From assembly GCA_030248215.1 (NCBI GenBank), contig JASANG010000272.1:62001-126000 (forward strand): a stretch of DNA of 64,000 nt, read 5' to 3'. Of the stretch, positions 34,901-40,710 are shown one piece after another (the first letter of the stretch is position 1; each line of letters begins with the position of its first letter). The notes under the pieces were generated by a model. The model was not told where the DNA came from and made no database searches. It saw only the letters and a list, made by a program, of their open reading frames with translations. Origin of the DNA: Enoplolaimus lenunculus (taxonomy: Eukaryota > Nematoda > Enoplea > Enoplida > Thoracostomopsidae). A program made the position numbers and the translations under genes.

Positions 34901-37718
34901 CATTCTTTGAGTAAATTTTTCGCGTTAGTATTCCACTTAATGCTTAAAGGAAACAACTCAATAAAAATAAAATCAAGATGTAAGAAATTAAAAATAGGCT
35001 ACAGATGTGCTACAGCCGAAATCTGGGTCTTTTCGGTTATCCTACCCCTGGCTGGCGTTTGCCCAAAAATGCTTGGATTTTGAAACTTTTTGCATATTTG
35101 AGCCTCTGATGACGTTCCCTGATTATTCTACACTCAAATTTGAATTTTTTCAAAATTTGATTTTCAATGCCATAAGGTCAGACCAGCCCCTTTGAACGCA
35201 AAAAAAATTTTTGTCAAAAAGTTAAACAAATAAAATATCCTGCAAAGAAGTCTGCTTAACGAGTTGTTGTCAAATATCGGTTCGGCGCCAAAGTTAGGTA
35301 TTTGACAAAGCGTCAAGTTTAAAATTAAAATGTTGAAATTATATTCTCCGTATCCCAATCTCTGCTTTTGTTAGAGGCTTATCCTTACGCTCGGGCTAAA
35401 GGCTAAAGGCTTAGGCTTAGGCTTAGGGTTAAGAATATGCTTATAATACTGTTCCGCCCCTGTTCTTTACATAGGCCCGCTGAGGCTTGTGGCTTAGACT
35501 TACGCTTAAGCTTAGTTACATGCTTATCCTTCACTGAAGCTTAGTCTTAAGCAAAATCTTTGGCTTAGTTACACCGGCACCTTGGGTCCTTTAAAAATCT
35601 AATTTTTCAAAAATTCAAAATTAGATGTGTAATGATCAGAAAAGGCCATGAGAAGCTTTAAAAGAAAAAAGTTTTAAAAATCCAACCACTTTAGGCCAAA
35701 CGGCGGCTGTGGGACAACCAAAAATATGCTTTTTGTTACGACACTCAAAGTAACATTTTCCGTTAAAGTTATCGAAATGCGATCTGGGCTACTTTACTGG
35801 AGTGCGACTTACCTCAGATCGTTCGCTGAAAATTTTGTGATTTTTCTTAACCGCAGCTTCACGTTTTGCCCTGGTAGTAGTTTCTGGGTCATTTCCGGTA
35901 GTTTCAGTAGGATCCGCTCCGACAATATCGCCGATGTTGCTCTCGTTGAGATGATCTTGTTCACTTTTACGGAACAAATACAACGAATGAAATCCTTTAA
36001 TCTGCAAAACAAAAGAAGAACTTGAAATTATTTGTACCCAGGATTTAATATAAAAACAGAACGAGACTGAAATAACATTTAATCTCAATAAATAACTGTA
36101 CTTCAGATATTTTGATATCAGCAAACATGTTACGACATTATGGCGGCGAACCCGCTTTTTAACATATACACAGCAAAAAATGGTTGCGGGACTACACAAA
36201 CTGAGTCAAATTCGACTCCGCCAGAGTCAAATTCGACTCGCTGAGTAGAACGTTTGCCTCTGACGAAGTCGAATTTGACCCAGTTTGTGTAGTTTTGAAA
36301 ACTCAAGTTCTGATCGAGTCAATTTGACTCACCATTTTTTCAGCGTACCTATGCATTGTGTTATATAGTTTAAAATGAATAGCACGTACTAATCAAAAAT
36401 AGTCCAAAAATTACTCAAAAACCAAAATCTATTGATTGCGTTTCGCCCAACAATTGCGGATCTTAATTTAGTATAAAAGACTCGTTTTGCTTTCAAGGGG
36501 GTTTTTTAGTTCAAATTCCGGGTTCACGTTTTCTTCGCGTCAAAAAAGGTTTTCTAACCACTGAACATTACTTTTTTCGTAATTTCAATTTCTTTGGTAT
36601 GAACAAATTGTACAAATTCTTTTACCAACCGTGGCGCATCAAAGAGTCTACGGCGGCTGAGTCACTTTTAAAATTACTACAATTCATCTAGAAAACACAA
36701 TGTGAGCTTCACTTGAACAATGCACGCCGCGCAAATGACAATTATTTGCTTTTGCTCCATAAAAAGTTTCGCCGCATACAAGAATTGGTTGGATGAATAA
36801 AACTGGCTGAGGATAAAGACGTAGACTTAGTGTTAGCCTTAGATTTAGGTTTGAGTCTAATCTAAGCCTTAGTTTATACATAAGCTGAAGGCTAAGCTTA
36901 AAGCCTAGTAGCTTAGGAATAGGAAAATTAATAAAAAGTAATGTGGAGGAAGTATTGTCTTCTATAAATTAACTGCAGTGCTAGGGAAAGTAAACAATTG
37001 CCGTCGAATTTTAAGCACATCAGGGATGGCTATTTTACTCTTGACTTACAGGACCCAAATACTCGAATCCAAACTGTAACGCGAGTCGTTGAGCAACCAC
37101 AGGGCCTCCGTCAACTTCAACCGCATATTCGCCAGTAAAATCATCATCGGCTTGTTCTTGGATTCCATGCTGATTGCTGTACTCGACCAGCTGTTCGATT
37201 CGGCCAATATTGTCGAGAAAATTTTGTTGTTGCTGAGTAGTCAGGCCCCCAACGTTTAAGTCTCCATCATCATTTAGTCTATGACGTGATATAACATCAT
37301 CTGAGCCGTCACTTTTATGGGGAGTGACGTCACTTTCACGGCTAGAGTCGAAACGTTCAAGCTCTTCAAGAAATGTTTCTAGGTTTGAGTTTTCTTGTTG
37401 ATTTTCTCTCTTCCTAGAGTTCGGGGCGGCTCCAACAGACTCATAGTACTCTTCTGGTACTCCTTCGAGTTCATAATAGTCAACAGGAGTGACGCCGTCA
37501 TCGTTGTTAATACCCGCAACAGGCATTATCACTTGAGCGGACCCATACCCGACAATGGTGTGAACAATCAAAATGAATATAATTACATATTTATTATTAA
37601 TGAGACCAGCGCCAGTCCGGCGAACGTGTTCCAGGAGTGACCCGGCGGCACTCTTGGAAACTGTCACGGACCGGCCATCATTGGCAAAGACGATTAGATT
37701 TGCCAGAATAAAAATATT
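10762..37718 (-). CDS. PCSK1: Proprotein convertase, PCSK1 (PC1/3)-like, 17 exons
   Basis: Seventeen minus-strand exons join in phase to 865 codons plus TGA. Order: hydrophobic segment (residues about 44-60), long acidic stretch, prodomain (from about 196), cleavage site HRMKR (about 297-301), catalytic domain, P domain (about 650-790) and Gln-rich tail. Triad Asp361 in LDDG, His400 in KHGTRCAGE and Ser574 in GTSASAP, with oxyanion Asn501 in ASGNGG, are all intact; H-N and N-S spacings equal those of furin. PC1/3 affinity comes from [15 protein letters not shown] before [30 protein letters not shown] and [16 protein letters not shown]1/3 cleaves prohormones at paired basic sites in dense-core granules. 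The large introns are filled with MITEs. The initiator Met is not in the first recognised exon. Furin or PC5/6 affinity is less likely from these motifs. Confidence 0.9.
10949..11165. repeat. MITE with AGGCCAATCTG inverted ends
   Basis: About 217 bp in the last convertase intron. AGGCCAATCTG at 10949 is mirrored by CAGATTGGCCT ending at 11165, and AAATAGCAGTTTGG is mirrored by CCAAACTGCTATTT. Total arm length is about 45 bp. Confidence 0.65.
11945..12091 (-). CDS. PCSK1: PCSK1-like exon 16: end of P domain and tail
   Basis: Acceptor AAATTTAAG, donor [26 protein letters not shown] completes the P domain (compare NEGRIVNWKLILHGT), followed by a His/Asn/Arg-rich tail ending RNRDIRRD. The RR pair could be a C-terminal processing site. 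Phase 0 at both ends. Confidence 0.88.
12723..12856 (-). CDS. PCSK1: PCSK1-like exon 15: P domain, second half
   Basis: Acceptor CCAATTTCAG, donor GTAAGT. Reads [18 protein letters not shown] and [20 protein letters not shown], matching FMSVHTWGENPIGTWTL. Phase 1 in, phase 0 out. Confidence 0.94.
13040..13275. repeat. Family I repeat, internally duplicated
   Basis: Segments around TTTTGCATATTTGG and GACTTCCCTGATCTTTCC occur twice about 85 bases apart. Relatives are at 35033-35160, 52740-52865 and 62838-63060, all next to CCCAAAAATG-like sequence. Confidence 0.5.
13795..13952 (-). CDS. PCSK1: PCSK1-like exon 14: P domain, first half
   Basis: Acceptor TGTTTTCAG, donor GTAAAA. Reads [37 protein letters not shown] and EIFLVSPAG. 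The usual P-domain RGD is RGN here. Phase 2 in, phase 1 out. Confidence 0.94.
14105..14252. repeat. Family G repeat
   Basis: Characteristic AGAAAATTTTC, CTTGCTTGTAAG and GAGCTGGCT blocks. The family recurs at 19062-19215, 22815-22932, 31858-32010, 47980-48115, 50818-50965, 54613-54745 and 57512-57665, in both orientations. Confidence 0.6.
14513..14870. repeat. Truncated hAT-like MITE, composite
   Basis: Begins CAATGGCGGATCCACGGGG like the intact copies at 18484 and 44748, but no matching right end or 8-bp duplication is found. The right part ends in TTATTTGGGTCACTACAGTA, an end of another repeat type. Confidence 0.5.
16578..16755. repeat. Family A1 MITE
   Basis: CCCATGTGTTAAAGATCAGG and GGCGGAACG at the left, three GGCTTA units inside, and GCCCTGTTCTATACGTTGGCC-like right end; the ends are imperfect inverted repeats. 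Confidence 0.6.
17107..17275. repeat. Family A1 MITE
   Basis: Left end GTCCATGTAAAAGATAAG, internal TTAGGCTTAGG, right end near CTGTTCGGCCCCTGGTCTG. Same layout as 16578-16755. Confidence 0.55.
17953..18113. repeat. Family A1 MITE next to PCSK1-like exon 13
   Basis: Reads ATCACGGGCGGATC, GTGGGACTGCAATA, GGCTTAGGAATACGC and CTCCTGTTCTACAC in order, as in other A1 copies. It ends about 20 bases from the exon 13 donor. Confidence 0.55.
18135..18245 (-). CDS. PCSK1: PCSK1-like exon 13: catalytic/P-domain junction
   Basis: Acceptor CATATTTTAG, donor GTAAAG. Reads [18 protein letters not shown] and [18 protein letters not shown], matching FGFGLLNAKALV and WRSVPEKKEC. It is separated from exon 12 by a 7.7-kb repeat-rich intron; the phases fit exactly. 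Confidence 0.93.
18484..18661. mobile_element. hAT-like MITE with 8-bp target duplication
   Basis: 178 bp. Left end CAGTGGCGGATCC and right end GGATCCGTCATTG are inverted. The flanks are identical 8-mers, CTAATAGG at 18476-18483 and 18662-18669. An 8-bp duplication and CAGTGGCGGATCC-type ends are typical of hAT elements. No transposase inside. Confidence 0.88.
19062..19215. repeat. Family G repeat beside a family A fragment
   Basis: Family G blocks (AGATAATTTTCAAGCTTGCC, GAGCTGGCTACGG) directly follow a partial family A end (CTTAGGAATATGCTTAGG) at about 19012-19060. Confidence 0.5.
19444..19624. mobile_element. Palindromic Tc1-like MITE (family F)
   Basis: Nearly the whole 181 bp is an inverted repeat: TGGTGAGTCAAATTGAC is mirrored by GTCAATTTGACTCACCA and ACTACACAAACAGAGTCAAA by its complement. 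Ends are TACACTC and GCAGTGTA, suggesting a TA target site and CACTG-type ends as in Tc1/mariner. A second copy is at 36167-36347. Confidence 0.8.
20195..20257. repeat. AT microsatellite
   Basis: Imperfect TA/TATATACA run. Confidence 0.85.
22185..22446. mobile_element. piggyBac-like MITE with tRNA-like core
   Basis: 262 bp bounded by TTAA at 22181-22184 and 22447-22450. Left end CCCCTTCTCACAC. The core (about 22336-22410) reads TATAGCTGAGTGGTGATGG and GGAGTTCGAATCC, like the A and B boxes of a tRNA gene. The TTAA target and CCC end are typical of piggyBac MITEs. No transposase. Confidence 0.75.
22815..22932. repeat. Family G repeat
   Basis: GCCCCTCCCTAGATTTTCAA, ACTTGTAAGTCATTG and GGTGACCTGGCTACGG follow the family G order. 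Confidence 0.55.
22982..23158 (+). CDS. Candidate exon of an unknown secreted protein, nested in PCSK1-like intron
   Basis: Opposite strand to the convertase. Acceptor AATTTTTAG and donor GTAAGT bracket 58 open codons plus split codons. It reads [18 protein letters not shown], a leader-like hydrophobic stretch, then a polar spacer and [15 protein letters not shown] with a basic RR pair before the cysteines. No start codon lies in the exon and no partner exon was recognised. CYTDCPPG resembles both Cys-rich repeat modules and short Cys-ring peptides, but the match is too short to name a family. It may be a chance open frame. Confidence 0.3.
23206..23475 (-). repeat. tRNA-related SINE-like repeat
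   Basis: Shares GCAGTACCATACA, TTTTGCTG, GTCGAACCCACGA (B-box complement), TTAGCTACACAG (A-box complement) and ACTACAAGATAC with the copy at 25613-25840. The tRNA-like head reads on the minus strand. A poly-G run interrupts it at 23275. Confidence 0.6.
23519..23725 (-). pseudogene. Open frame of unknown origin
   Basis: An open frame on the minus strand ends [20 protein letters not shown] and AEHRQI before a stop; the C-terminal half looks like an amphipathic helix. No splice support and no family recognised. It is in an intron of a same-strand gene but not in a convertase position. Could be a decayed insertion or chance. Confidence 0.2.
24210..24480. other. GC-rich segment in an AT-rich intron
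   Basis: About 270 bp rich in GC and CpG (GCGCGACACCGCGCAACGCC and similar), open in several frames on both strands, with sharp edges. The right edge abuts a family C end (GGTAATAGGTGCTACACAC at about 24501). No protein recognised; probably an inserted foreign or repeat fragment. Confidence 0.4.
25613..25840 (-). repeat. tRNA-related SINE-like repeat, second copy
   Basis: On the minus strand it reads GGCTGTGTAGCTCAGAGTAA and GAGTTGGATCCCGG, like tRNA A and B boxes. The body matches 23206-23475. It ends about 120 bases from exon 12. Confidence 0.65.
25964..26080 (-). CDS. PCSK1: PCSK1-like exon 12: end of catalytic domain (LTWRDVQH)
   Basis: Acceptor AATTTTAG, donor GTGAGT. Reads [20 protein letters not shown] and [14 protein letters not shown], the conserved LTWRD helix at the end of the catalytic domain. 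Phase 2 in and out; the split Arg codon joins exon 13. Confidence 0.95.
26151..26371. mobile_element. Family C MITE
   Basis: About 220 bp with inverted ends: GGCCCATAATCTCAAATACG and ACACATTTGAGAATACAGGC. The inner arms ACCTATCATCAGTTAG and CACCAACTGGTAATAG also pair. Other copies are at 38195-38395 and 42561-42782. Confidence 0.7.
26565..26750 (-). repeat. tRNA-derived SINE-like repeat
   Basis: On the minus strand TTTGGTGTAGTGGTAGCATG and CCAGGTTCGATTCGCAG are A- and B-box-like, spaced as in a tRNA. The acceptor stem does not close, so this is a tRNA-derived repeat, not a working tRNA gene. Confidence 0.55.
26881..26981 (-). CDS. PCSK1: PCSK1-like exon 11: catalytic Ser
   Basis: Acceptor AAATTTTAG, donor GTGAGT. 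Reads [15 protein letters not shown] and [19 protein letters not shown]; the nucleophile Ser lies in GTSASAP. Ends in phase 2, the split Asn codon of the next conserved NP. Confidence 0.95.
27430..27552. repeat. Family A2 MITE
   Basis: CCCACGTTACTTTTAGGGCC at left, CCTAGGCTTAGGCTTAGG inside, GTTGTTACGTCACTAATAG at right; diverged inverted ends. Confidence 0.55.
27822..28322. repeat. Tandem pair of about 250-bp units, one with a tRNA-like insert
   Basis: GCATGTAAGCATGTGAGATA at 27825 recurs at about 28081 with GTACGGTCGACACATATAGT and CCAGCTGCTTAGTTGAAAGG in both units. The second unit contains GGGCTACGTGGCGCAGTGG and GAGTTCGATCCCCGC, a tRNA-like segment at 28193-28268. GGGCTA pairs with TAGCCC but the other arms are poor. 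Confidence 0.65.
28322..28495. repeat. Family A1 MITE next to PCSK1-like exon 10
   Basis: GTAAAGATCAGTGGGCGGAA at left and CGGCCTTGTTAAATACATTGG at right, with TTAGGC-like units inside. It ends 10 bases before the exon 10 donor side. Confidence 0.6.
28505..28587 (-). CDS. PCSK1: PCSK1-like exon 10
   Basis: Acceptor TTGTTTAG, donor GTAAG. Reads [20 protein letters not shown] and then VMDQKI, matching PWYAEKCSSTLATSYSSG. The exon sits between a MITE (ending about 10 bases from its donor) and an AAAC microsatellite about 20 bases upstream of its acceptor. Confidence 0.94.
28610..28691. repeat. (AAAC)n microsatellite
   Basis: About 80 bp of AAAC repeats with a few interruptions, about 20 bases upstream of the exon 10 acceptor. 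Confidence 0.95.
28744..29002. mobile_element. Family B MITE (diverged copy)
   Basis: AATTCAGTGAGTTGATTTTT, AGCTCAGAATGAGTTGAATC and the right end AATGGAATTTACACT follow the better copies at 30454 and 56118. Confidence 0.6.
29166..29295 (-). CDS. PCSK1: PCSK1-like exon 9: oxyanion-hole Asn
   Basis: Acceptor TTATTTCAG, donor GTACAA. Reads [17 protein letters not shown] and [20 protein letters not shown]. The Asn in ASGNGG is present, unlike PC2 which has Asp. Ends in phase 1. Confidence 0.95.
30033..30205 (-). CDS. PCSK1: PCSK1-like exon 8: [10 protein letters not shown] segment
   Basis: Acceptor TATTTTCAG, donor GTAATT; 57 full codons. Reads [32 protein letters not shown] and [21 protein letters not shown] with TVEGPGRLA matches PC1/3 better than furin (EDDG, TVDGPARLA). 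Confidence 0.95.
30454..30711. mobile_element. Family B MITE, Tc1-like ends
   Basis: 258 bp in an intron. Left end TACAATGTAAATTTAAGTGA, right end AATTTACAGTGTA. Many internal ACTCAGA/TGAGTTGA motifs. TA-flanked CACTGTAAATT ends suggest a Tc1/mariner-mobilised MITE. Confidence 0.7.
30851..30939 (-). CDS. PCSK1: PCSK1-like exon 7: catalytic His
   Basis: Acceptor AATTTCAG, donor GTTTAT. Reads [17 protein letters not shown] and [13 protein letters not shown], with active-site His in HGTRCAGE. Phase 2 in, phase 1 out. Confidence 0.95.
31059..31130. repeat. Family A1 MITE fragment
   Basis: CCTGTATAGAACAGGGCCGG followed by GTATAAGCATATTCC and AAGCCTAAGC. Only one half of the element is present. 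Confidence 0.5.
31618..31688 (-). CDS. PCSK1: PCSK1-like exon 6: calcium-loop segment
   Basis: Acceptor AATTTTTAG, donor GTAAGC. Reads [20 protein letters not shown] and AYN, matching [20 protein letters not shown] of PC1/3. Ends in phase 2. Confidence 0.93.
31858..32010. repeat. Family G repeat, diverged
   Basis: CGGGGGACGGAGCTTGAGCC followed by the family spacing to ATGAAGAATTGC and GCGTCTCCTAAGAC. It is followed by CCGGTT-type repeat sequence to 32105. Confidence 0.4.
32338..32402. repeat. AT microsatellite
   Basis: Imperfect TATATAAATATGTATTTA-type run about 20 bases from exon 5. Confidence 0.8.
32420..32457 (-). CDS. PCSK1: PCSK1-like exon 5 (38 nt)
   Basis: Very short exon, TTTTTAG to GTAAGT, reading [13 protein letters not shown], the NHPDL segment after DDG in all convertases. 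Enters in phase 1 and ends in phase 0. Confidence 0.93.
32830..33092. mobile_element. piggyBac-like MITE with tRNA-like core, inverted copy
   Basis: 263 bp exactly between TTAA at 32826-32829 and 33093-33096. Ends CCCTTTCTCACAT and ATGTGAGAAGGGG-like are inverted. The core is the reverse of that at 22185-22446 (GGATTCGAACTACAG, CCACTCAGCTATAGGAG). Confidence 0.82.
33265..33608. mobile_element. MITE with TACTGTAGTGACCC ends
   Basis: About 344 bp. Left end TACTGTAGTAACCCGAATAA, right end GGGTCACTACGGTA. It ends 28 bases from exon 4. Single ends of the same type lie at 21217, 14850 and 45797. Confidence 0.6.
33636..33744 (-). CDS. PCSK1: PCSK1-like exon 4: catalytic Asp
   Basis: Acceptor CGCTTCAG, donor GTCAGT. 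Reads [20 protein letters not shown], then [15 protein letters not shown], with the active-site Asp in LDDG. HDTR followed by DLHVI is the clearest PC1/3-type signature. Ends in phase 1. Confidence 0.95.
34407..34526 (-). CDS. PCSK1: PCSK1-like exon 3: primary cleavage site and start of mature enzyme
   Basis: Forty codons between TTATAG and [21 protein letters not shown] ends the prodomain with the autocatalytic site MKR, followed by DLSENSE and [13 protein letters not shown], the conserved start of the catalytic domain. Phase 0 at both ends. Confidence 0.95.
35033..35160. repeat. Family I repeat
   Basis: CGGTTATCCTACCCCTGGC, GTTTGCCCAAAAATGC and TTTTTGCATATTTGAGCC match 52740-52865 almost word for word. 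Confidence 0.6.
35380..35478. repeat. Family A1 MITE fragment
   Basis: GGCTTAGGCTTAGGCTTAGG, AATATGCTTATAATACTG and CGCCCCTGTTCTTTACATAG: the right half of an A1 element. Confidence 0.55.
35813..36001 (-). CDS. PCSK1: PCSK1-like exon 2: prodomain core and secondary basic site
   Basis: Acceptor TTTGTTTTGCAG, donor GTAAGT; 63 codons. [12 protein letters not shown] fits the prodomain strand ending in YHF/YLF of other convertases. A Thr/Glu/Asp-rich insertion leads to [17 protein letters not shown] is a candidate internal prodomain cleavage site. Phase 0 at both ends. Confidence 0.9.
36167..36347. mobile_element. Palindromic Tc1-like MITE, second copy (family F)
   Basis: ACTACACAAACTGAGTCAAA and GACCCAGTTTGTGTAGT are inverted; right part GTCAATTTGACTCACCA is the same as in 19444-19624. 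It sits in intron 1 of the convertase. Confidence 0.75.
37050..37718 (-). CDS. PCSK1: PCSK1-like exon 1: N-terminal region and prodomain start
   Basis: Open for 223 codons from an acceptor-like TTTTAG to donor GTAAGT. It holds [16 protein letters not shown] (signal or signal-anchor), then about 130 acidic, Tyr/Asp/Glu-rich residues with a basic SRKR, then the prodomain start [18 protein letters not shown]. No in-frame ATG precedes the hydrophobic segment; the first Met comes after it. Translation must therefore begin in an upstream exon (see 37741-37764). Vertebrate PC1/3 has no such long spacer. Confidence 0.85.
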
Positions 37719-37740
37719 CTAAAATCGAAAATTTATTTAC

Positions 37741-37764
37741 CTCTTTTACACTTCCTCCCAACAT
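37741..37764 (-). CDS. PCSK1: Possible PCSK1-like start exon (MLGGSVKE) behind a 22-nt intron
   Basis: ATG at 37764-37762 starts MLGGSVKE, followed at once by GTAAAT and, 22 nt later, TTTTAG. Removing exactly those 22 nt joins the ATG in frame to exon 1. Without removal the frame stops after 28 codons. A 22-nt intron is far below normal animal size, so a distant 5' exon is at least as likely. Confidence 0.3.
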
Positions 37765-38194
37765 TTTTTCTTTTTCCGTTTTCTACATAATTTAGGACTT
37801 GCATTAACATTAGAGGCCTGAGCGTTGGTTTAGGCTAAAAATTAGGCAAAGTGCAACGGGTACGGCTGTAAACAATACGACGCGATTGAAGTTGAAAAAT
37901 GCCGGAACAATATAAAGTGATATCAAAAATTACTAACTTAAAATATTTCATTTTATTTTAAAAACCAAAAAACGTACTTAAGAAAATGTTTCAAAATTGT
38001 CTAAACCATGCGAACAATATTGCCGCTAAGCTGTACAACTTAGCCGATGATATGTGCTTTAACCATTTAGGAAGATAAATTTGCGATCAGAACAGCCGTT
38101 TAGTTATTCGTTAGGTTTGATGTGTTTGTTCACATCTCTATTGAGTACTCAATAATTTTAAAAAAATTCGGAGACGCGCAACGAACGTGTAGCA

Positions 38195-38395
38195 CCTGTC
38201 ACAAATTAGCAATAGGATTGCAACCACACGAATTGCAACTGTTCAAAAACTACTGAACTCAAACCCAGAGCTGCCAAGTAGGACCAATCAAACGCACAAA
38301 AATGTGCCAAATTTTAGAAATTGACTGGTTCGAACCATTAAGACGACTTATCACCGACTGGTAATAGGTGCTACAAACAATTGAGAATATGGGTA
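38195..38395. mobile_element. Family C MITE
   Basis: TAGCACCTGTCACAAATTAG at left; TATCACCGACTGGTAATAGG and ACAATTGAGAATATGGG at right, in the family C order. Confidence 0.6.
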
Positions 38396-40113
38396 TAGTA
38401 AGTGTGAAATGCCTTAAACTTAACAAATAAAAGTAAGAAATAACAAAATTAACAAAACCTACAACTGTATATATGAAGTATTCAGTATCAGTGAAGGCTT
38501 AAAATTCAACTGCTGTTCGTTTAAAGAATTATTTCAATGTTTATGCTTCATATCCAGTTTCAATAGCTATCCTGTGTTTTAAGCTGAAATCTTACCCTCA
38601 TTTCGTCTCGGGGAGTTGCCGCAACAATATTTCGTTAGTTAATTGTGAACACACAAGTATAAAATATATTTTGTAAAAATTTAGCTTAAAAAATTCAAAC
38701 GGAATTTGGTTCAAAGTTACCGAATTCGCAGTAAGCATACCGTTTTCTGAATAGCAAATAATTAGTCGATTTGGAATTTAGGCCGACTTTAAGACAGTCA
38801 ACACTGACAATTTACAGGATTATGACGTCATCGACGTCTATAATTATTTTAGAATCGCGAGTCAAAAATGGCGCTGTCCGCCCAACTGGCCGAACCTATC
38901 ACTCGAGACGCTTGTAGTATTCTCAGTTTATTTTGACAGTTACGAATGTATATAATTATTTTGTTAGCTTGTTATATCATTGTTGTACGTAGTGTACAGC
39001 GTGTAATCGAATAGTCAAAATACGGAAACGGACACAGATTTATGCCGGAAACGGATATCAAGTTCATTGTCTGAAGATTTTGAGTTTTTGGCAAAACTAA
39101 CGTATCGGGTCGCTCATGTGGCTGGTTATCTTTGAAAAGGGAATGCCAGAGATTAGAGGTGCACCCCCTTAGATTTGAATTCCTTGCCAATTTCATACAG
39201 GTGCGTATATCAGCAAAACAGTCTTTAATATGGTGACATTTGAAGCAAAGGCAGCTAGTATAGAATTTTATAGGAATATGATGACAACTGTTACGACCCT
39301 GTTCTTTACACATTGGCCGATACTTGAAACCTTTAAAAATGAAGCTCAAATAAAAAGAAATTAGGTATGCTTTGACTATTGTACATTTCCCCTCACACGC
39401 TTGGGATTTGGCTTAAAACGCGTCCCCACGGGGGGCACTGTAGTGTCGGCCCCCCCACCCCTCAAATTAGCCTGGTGGTCCCCCATATAGACTCAGTGTA
39501 AAAGTAAACAATCTTGAATTGCAATTGTAGGGCCCAACAAAATTATCCGTGACACTTTTGTAGTTTCCCCTGCCACTACGCAATTGTTGGCGGAAACTTT
39601 TTCACTTGTGACATAAAAATGTTTTGTTTCCCTGTTTTAAAAGCTAGTTTCTTGTGGAAAATTTTTTCGTCAATTTTGCGTTACGTTTTTAACAATGGTG
39701 CCACCTCCCTGCACTCCTGCAATTTTAGTGAATATTAAGCAGGATGTGGGGCTGCCCCCACAAGCACCCTGCACTAAGCATTTTATTATTGAACAAACTA
39801 AAATTATTGAAATAGTTTTAAACGGTTTCGGTGAGTTAGTGTGAGAAGCGCTTAGTGTGGGGGGTTGCGGCCGGCAGCTCCCATCCTGTATAGTATCCTT
39901 TCAAATCGCATGGGGCTCATGGGCGCGGCAGCCGTCTGAAATCGAAATTATTATGGCGGGGAAAGATTTCCATTCTGGGGGCTATGAAAGTGCCTTAATC
40001 GGTGCCTCCCGATTATAATTTACTGCGTACGCCAGTGGGTTTAGTAAAAGGACTGTTTGCCTGAACCTATGTTTAAACCTAAGCGTAAGTCATAACCCTC
40101 AATGTGAATTTAA

Positions 40114-40360
40114 CCCGTTAACTCATAGAGTATATTACGAGCAACTAAATACAAGTAATATATGAGCAACACAGACACTGTGAGCAGTGTTTAACAATTC
40201 TAACATATGTGTGCAGTGCAAATTCTCTACAAGACGTTAGAGCCCCCTCGAGCTCAAGCGTCAAGCTCCTATAGCTGAGTGGTCATCATAAACGCCTCCC
40301 ACCCAAGAGACTGGGGATCGAATTTTACCTTGAAAATGTCTCAGTATGAAAGATATGTCG
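40114..40360. mobile_element. piggyBac-like MITE with tRNA-like core, diverged third copy
   Basis: Starts after TTAA at 40110-40113 and contains GTTTAACAATTCTAACATA, CTACAAGACGTTAGAGCC and TCCTATAGCTGAGTGGTC as in 22185-22446. The right end is not clear. Confidence 0.6.
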
Positions 40361-40710
40361 ATGATAGTGTTATATTGGCTGAGAAACTCATGTATTGTGA
40401 CGTAGAAAAACCCCAGGATTGAGTCTTTTCAGCCTACTTCATTTGAAAGAATGTAAAAAATATCAACATATTTGTAGTCTTTCTACATTAAAAAATTTTC
40501 CGCTCGAACTAAATGGCTCATGTATACCTGATGGACGTTTCAGTTTATATACATATTTCTAAACCTAAGGTTAAGTCTCTATTAGCCAATACCTAAACCA
40601 AAGCTAACATCTAAAGCCTAAGCCTAAGCAAAATTTTTTTATTGTGAGGGGAACCACAAAAAAGCCATAATATTTACCTTTAGCATTGCGCTAATTTTGA
40701 TGTCCGGCGC

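Larger units (their letters stand above)
37765..40710. other. Upstream flank of PCSK1-like gene
   Basis: No exon recognised. Contains a family C MITE (38195-38395), part of a family A end near 39291-39316, and a third, diverged piggyBac-like MITE from 40114. The convertase promoter should lie here or further right, but no element can be pointed to. Confidence 0.4.

Noticed and set aside
38972-39349. 125-codon minus-strand open frame with several cysteines, resembling a zinc-knuckle protein
   Set aside because: Its N-terminal part covers a family A MITE end (GTTACGACCCTGTTCTTTAC) and the Cys spacing fits no known motif.
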